This document shows positions 58,739 to 64,000 of a DNA stretch of 64,000 nt, piece by piece. Location of the stretch: the NCBI GenBank assembly GCA_051453625.1, contig JBOZIK010000001.1, positions 248,604,688 through 248,668,687 on the forward strand, written 5' to 3'. The stretch is from Welwitschia mirabilis. Taxonomy: Eukaryota > Gnetophyta > Gnetopsida > Welwitschiales. Within the stretch, counting starts at the first letter, position 1. The number at the start of each line of letters is the position of its first letter. A program made the translations under genes and the position numbers. A model generated the notes under the pieces. That model had not been told where the DNA came from and did not search any database. It worked only from the letters and a program-made list of their open reading frames with translations.

Positions 58739-60400
58739 TATAGTAATTATATAGGTTAAATGAGATCCATGATATCATATAGATACTAAATTAGAACCAT
58801 GATGCTCTATAGTAATTATGTGATGTCTATGATAGATACATGCCATCATATAGATATTAAATCAAAATCATGATACCCTAAAATATCTATATGAGATCTA
58901 GCTTAAAGCCATAGATCCTTATAACTATTAAATTAGATCAATGCAACTTTATATTGATCATGGAATCCTATACAATTATATGGTATCCAAGTTAGAAATA
59001 ATAAATCCTATAAGTATTAGATTATAATTATGGTGTATTATACTAACTATACAAGGTTTAGAATAGATTCATAACATCATACAGCTATAAAATCAGAATC
59101 AAGAAATCATATACTAAGTTTATAATATCTAGGTTAGCTCCATGACATCTTATGAACACTAAATTAAAATCATAATACTCTATAATACTTGTATAATATT
59201 TGAATTAGAAATTAAAATAATGGTATTTTATATTTACTCAACATGGTTTAAGTAACATCTATGATGCCTAAAAGACATCAAATTATAAACATGACTTCTA
59301 CACTTACTATAAAATGCTAAGTCAAATCATAACATCCTATAGCTACTAGATCAAAACCATGTGCCTTATACTAATTATACAATGTCTAGATGAAATCCAT
59401 AAAACGCAATAGATACTACATCAAAATAAAATATCTTTTATTAACTATGAAAAAGCTAGGTTAGATCTAAAGTATCTTATAAACATCAAGCTAGAATAAT
59501 AACACTTTATATTAGTTGTATTAAGTATAATTAAATACATGATTGTCTATAGATACCAAATTAAAACCATGAAACCTTATACTAACTACATAAAGAATAA
59601 TTCAAATCTATGATATCATATATAAACCATGTTAAAGATATAATTACTAACTATATTATATTCAAATTAAGTTCATAATTTTCTATAGACACTAAATCAA
59701 AATCATAGCATTTCATAATAACTATACAAGGATTAAGTCAAATTCATGATATGTTATAAATATAAAATTAGAATCATGGTATCTTATTATGATTTTAAAA
59801 GATTTAATTTATATTCATAACATCATGTAAACATCAAGTTCAGACAATGACATCCTATAATAATTATAAAAATATTAAAGTTATATCCATGATTCCCTAT
59901 AGATGTCAAATTAAAACTATGACATTATATACTAATTGTATAATTTTTATGTTATATTCATCATCTCTTATAGCTATTAAATTAGAATCGTGGAATTAGA
60001 AAGCATCCTTGTTAAATTCATGATGCTTTATAAAGACTAGATTAAAACCATGTTGCCTTATGCTAACTAGATAATATTTATCTTAAACACATATGTTCTA
60101 TATTAACTATATATAAGATCTAAGTTAGATTCATGAACATCTTATAGATATTAATTAAAATCATAAAACCTTATACTAATCATACGATATCCATGTTACA
60201 TTCATAATGTCCTATATACATCAAATCAAAACCATGATGTCATATACTTATTATATAAATTTTATATTAGATACATAATTCCCTATATACATCAAGTTAT
60301 AATTATAGCACTTTATATTGAGTTTATAATCTTTCATTAATTTAGAATAAAAATCATTGTATTTTATACTAGATTAATGAGGTTTCATGGACTTAGAATT
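58739..60400. repeat. degenerate tandem array 3, right part
   Basis: Continues the 71-bp dimeric units for about 1.6 kb (roughly 22 units), resuming in phase after the LINE. Units blur after 60300 and give way to TTAATAATC-type sequence. A TATA box follows at 60618. Confidence 0.85.
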
Positions 60401-60617
60401 AGAACCATATAAGTTTATACTAAGTTAATAATCTTATGTTAACTTAGAATTATAACCATAATATCATATGCTAAGTCAATTATTTATCAAATCAAAACTA
60501 AGTGTAGCAGAAGTTAATAATCAATGTTAAATCAATTTTTAATCAAGTGTTACATTAGTTACTTATTAATGTCACTCCATTATCACTTAACTAAAGTATA
60601 GGATATAATTTATCTTT

Positions 60618-60624
60618 TATAAAA
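60618..60624 (+). promoter_or_regulatory. TATA box downstream of array 3
   Basis: TATAAAA (in CTTTTATAAAAGAAG) about 218 bp after the array, followed by a T/C-rich region. Same layout as arrays 1 and 2. Confidence 0.4.
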
Positions 60625-60649
60625 GAAGTCCAGGTAGGTTTTTTAGCCT

Positions 60650-61220
60650 CATTTCATCTTTTTTTCTTTCTTATTTATAACATAATTCTTAATTTTTCTC
60701 ATTTTGATCTTTTATGTCTTTACTTAGTTAACTTTAATCCCTTTTTTTATTTCCACTTTTCTTTTAATCTTTTATTTTCATAAATATGAATTTATAAATA
60801 TTTTTATAGCTCTTCAAGCATCATATATTCATTTTAATAGTTATCTTAATTAAACTTTAAAGGTAAACCTCCCCATAAATATTTTTTCAAACATTAAATA
60901 AAATACTTTTAACTTGTAATTTGCTAATAAAAATCTTATAACTTATTAATCTAACTTATATTTGAATGCATATTATAGTTAATCTTATCTAATATCCTTT
61001 ATTTTACTTATTTTAATTTTACATTACTAAAGGTTACATGATTTTTTTACCCTAGTTCACATTCGCTTAGTCACCTATGTCTTGGTAGAATGGATGTTAC
61101 ACCCAAGGCTATTAAATACACCTTTATTTATTTTGATGGTTTATGTATCCTCTAAGACTCTAAGATTATTATCATAAATAATAATAATTGCATAAGTCAA
61201 TATTTTATGATTTTGTTTTT
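60650..61220. other. leader-like T-rich region after array 3
   Basis: T-rich, without coding signal. It would correspond to the R/U5 and leader if array 3 is an LTR U3. No LTR end or primer-binding site was identified. Confidence 0.3.
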
Positions 61221-61229
61221 AAAAGAATA

Positions 61230-61800
61230 TACTGATAAGGTTATCATGAAGTCCTTTAAAGAATAATTTTAGTTTCATCCTATGTTGTTCTTAGGTTACT
61301 AACATTTTACTATGGTTTATGTCATTCATGCTTTTCTAAGTTAGCCTAATATTCAATTTATATCTTAGGCCTTACTCATAGTAAATAAGTTTCATTCAAC
61401 TAGATTTATAACATTTTATCTAAAGTTTCTTCCTAGCTAGATAAAGTCAAGATCAACTTCAACATGGGATCTATAGCTTATGATGGAGTTTTAATTTTCC
61501 TCTTCCTTGTGTACTGAGTTGAAGGTGGTTTTATGAATATTAAATAGAAATTTTTAATTGAGGATTAGTAATGTATCCCTTAGAGTACCTTTACTCCATA
61601 CTCTTGGCTTCTTATTTAGGTTTAATAAGAAAAGAGAAAACAAGAGTAGTCTTTCTTTTTTACCATATAATAAAGTTAGTTCTTCCATTGTAATATGTTG
61701 CTTTATTTCTTTTGTTTATTTGATTTTATTATCTTTAATAGACGTATTTTACTATGATTTTATAGATGAAGCAATAGGAAGGATCCGTAGCTAAAAATCA
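61230..61800 (+). pseudogene. possible plant 'putative gypsy-type transposase' domain remnant
   Basis: With frames joined across stops, 61250-61560 reads pieces such as LLTFYYGLCHSCFSKLA-like, YILGLTHSK, INFNMGSIAYDGVLIF and VEGGFMNIK. The order recalls the plant domain in which a fish-like 'yyxlxxxqLxPNxwrxLxgF' block is followed by 'GLPxSxKGWKxRFFFV'. The 78-codon open stretch 61558-61791 follows in another frame without a motif. Similarity is weak and by pattern only. Confidence 0.3.
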
Positions 61801-62229
61801 TAAATATTCTTCATATAGGACATGAAAAATATTATAACCTCATCACCCTATAATATAGGAGGTTAAGAATGAATAATGAAAACCACTTGGTTTGGGGTTT
61901 AACAAGTGCAAGGTCATAGTAAAAATACCCTTCTTTTCTTTCTTATTCATTGTCTATATTAGCTTCTTCTCATACCCTTCTTTTACTTGTTATTATGAAG
62001 TTATTGAATAGTCTCTTCCCTTACTCCTTCCTAAGTGAAATAAAATTTGAGCATGAAAAAAATATTACATATTCATTTAATTATTAGTTCATGAGTTGAA
62101 GTAAGTAAATTCCTAGGCTTGCTAGAAATTTGAATATTTTCTAAATTGGAATATGATCATTCTAATAGGGAATTAGTAATCCCTTATATGGATCCTTAAA
62201 TGTTTATCACTCTCATGATGATTTTCTCC

Positions 62230-62640
62230 TCTCTTTTTTTCCTGTGATACATCCTTCCTTAACTACTATTATTTTGGCTTTGATGACATTGTTTCACTCC
62301 TTTAACATTGCTTCTATAATTGATATGAATAAGAGGCTTCTTATGCTACTAACTAAGCTAGTTATAAAGGCCCAAGTAGTTATTTCTTATATTGAGCAAG
62401 CTAAAACATTGAAGTCTCTTATTCTTAATGAGATCATTTAATGATTATGTCATAGTAATATGTTTTACTAATAAGACCAGTGAGGGTGCTATGTTAAAGA
62501 TGAATTATAAAATGCAAGGTTTAAAGAAAAAAATCTTCATTTTTTTAGTTGAATGATTCATGCAATTCCATCCACTAAAATCTTAAATTATTTATCAGTT
62601 ACCTATAAGCTTTATGTTGCATGACTTAGTAGTAAATGCG
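62230..62640 (+). pseudogene. unrecognised helical frame
   Basis: The open stretch 62244-62438 (LTKLVIKAQVVISYIEQAK, then LKSLIL) looks helical and may be the coiled-coil tail that usually follows the gypsy-type transposase domain. No identity can be assigned, and chance is possible. Confidence 0.25.
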
Positions 62641-64000
62641 ATAGTTAGCGGCAATAGAATAAAGGGCTCAAATGTTAGAGATAAGTTTATTCCTTTTTAC
62701 TTATCTTATAAAAATTAAATGATATAGTACTTTTTTATTTTAAATAATAATAAAAATATATTTTATTTATAAAGTATGATTAATTTCTTTCAAGTGAATT
62801 ACCAAGTCATCCAAAAGAAGGTTACTTAATTAGAGTTAAATTTGATGAGTAGTAATAAAAGAACATGAACATTAGACATCTGGATTACATTTTAAACAAG
62901 GCCTTATAGAGGATTTTCATGAATGAGAAGAATTTTTATGCTTTTTATCATAAGTGTTAAATGTTAAAGAAATATTTATAGGAATTCATCTAGTGTATTA
63001 CTTCATTACTAAATTACTACTATAGGAAATCTATAACAATTGATTGTCTACTCCCCAAAGATACTAAAATGAAAATTCTTCCTAAATAACTTTAGTCTTT
63101 TCTAGTTATTCTATACATATATGATTCTATGGGTTATGAGGATTTTGACCATGAATTATGTGGGTTTACATTGAAAATTCATTAGGTGTAACAATTCCTT
63201 AGGTTTTATCTTGCATAATTCCTTTATTTTCATAGATATTCTTTTACTATATTGCATATAATATTTGTTTTTTAATGAAATTATATTTTCACTTTTTATA
63301 GATAAATAAACAATTTATAGATTGAACTATTTTTCTCTAATATTAATTATACTAATATAATGCTATAAAATTAATTTATTAATTAGTTTGAATAAAATAG
63401 TTAAAAGAATGATATAAATAAGACATTAAAATGTAAATACCACAAAATATTAACAAATATCACACTAAACAAGAAATAAAATTAATGACTTAGCTTTACA
63501 ATTATAAGCTTCCTCTCTAATCTTGATCTATACTAAAAATGGGAATTTGGTTAGATGCATTAAGTAGCAACTGATTTCTTAAAGATCTATGTTACATCCA
63601 GACTTTAAGGTTCAAAGACTTAGCTCATACAAGTTTATTTAAAAATANNNNNNNNNNNNNNNNNNNNNNNNNNNNNNNNNNNNNNNNNNNNNNNNNNNNN
63701 NNNNNNATAAGATATATTTTTGTTATGAAAAGCTATGTTCCAGCTTTTATTTAAGCCATAATATTATTCTTTGATGTAAATTCTTAGTAGTTAATCATGA
63801 TCTTCTACAGATACATTAGTGGTTATAGTAGTGGTCATGTTAGTGTATTAGGTAGTGGTTGCATTATTTTTGTTGTTAAATAGTTATACGTTGCCTTTAT
63901 TTGAAATGAAATTTATATATATATGATGTGGCTCATTTTAATTTTAAATGCCTTATTATGATGAATATTATATTCCTAATGGGTTGGCAAGGTAAGAAAA
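62641..64000. other. AT-rich region without recognised features, 59-N gap at 63648-63706
   Basis: No coding signal, array or LTR landmark. A short TA run lies at 63912-63923. Confidence 0.5.

Overview
The window is plant nuclear DNA made almost entirely of old, decayed, nested transposable elements. It is about 30% GC by eye, with very few CpG dinucleotides and seven N gaps. The organism is a seed plant with a large repeat fraction. A monocot is possible because one copia LTR recalls monocot families, but I cannot place it further. I found no host protein gene, tRNA, rRNA or CRISPR array. Every recognisable coding stretch is retroelement-derived and broken by stops or frameshifts.

Three + strand copies of one Ty3/gypsy family (Athila-like pol) dominate. 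Copy A (1-9696) runs from gag through protease, RT, RNase H and integrase to a post-pol ORF and an LTR. Copy B (11116-30790) has the same order, but a minus-strand Ty1/copia element (14711-22530) splits its RT, and a copia LTR piece lies between its two 3' LTR copies. Copy C (46702-54217) is a deletion derivative in which the 5' leader joins directly to integrase. A lone LTR of the family (45123-46290) sits inside the gag of a different, chromovirus-like gypsy element. In all copies the LTR is about 1.17-1.19 kb and starts near a TG(T)ATACCAATT-like sequence.

The remainder contains three degenerate tandem arrays (31.64-32.56, 37.83-39.11 and 54.70-60.40 kb). Each is followed within about 220 bp by a TATA box, so they look like U3 promoter/enhancer regions of otherwise unrecognised elements. 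The third array is split by a nearly complete minus-strand LINE (55507-58738) with endonuclease, RT and a C-terminal Cys/His-like domain. This LINE does not resemble ordinary plant L1. Downstream of the arrays lie unrecognised decayed frames, one weakly like the plant 'putative gypsy-type transposase' domain.

The main leads are four. First, the LINE type. Second, array repeats that look like CpG-decayed TGACGTCA (bZIP-type) sites upstream of TATA boxes. Third, a short self-complementary motif (TGTCAT-n4-ATGACA type) scattered through the LTRs and spacers of the Athila-like family. Fourth, a post-pol domain apparently shared by the gypsy family and the nested copia element. All family calls come from reading translations by eye; no database search was possible.
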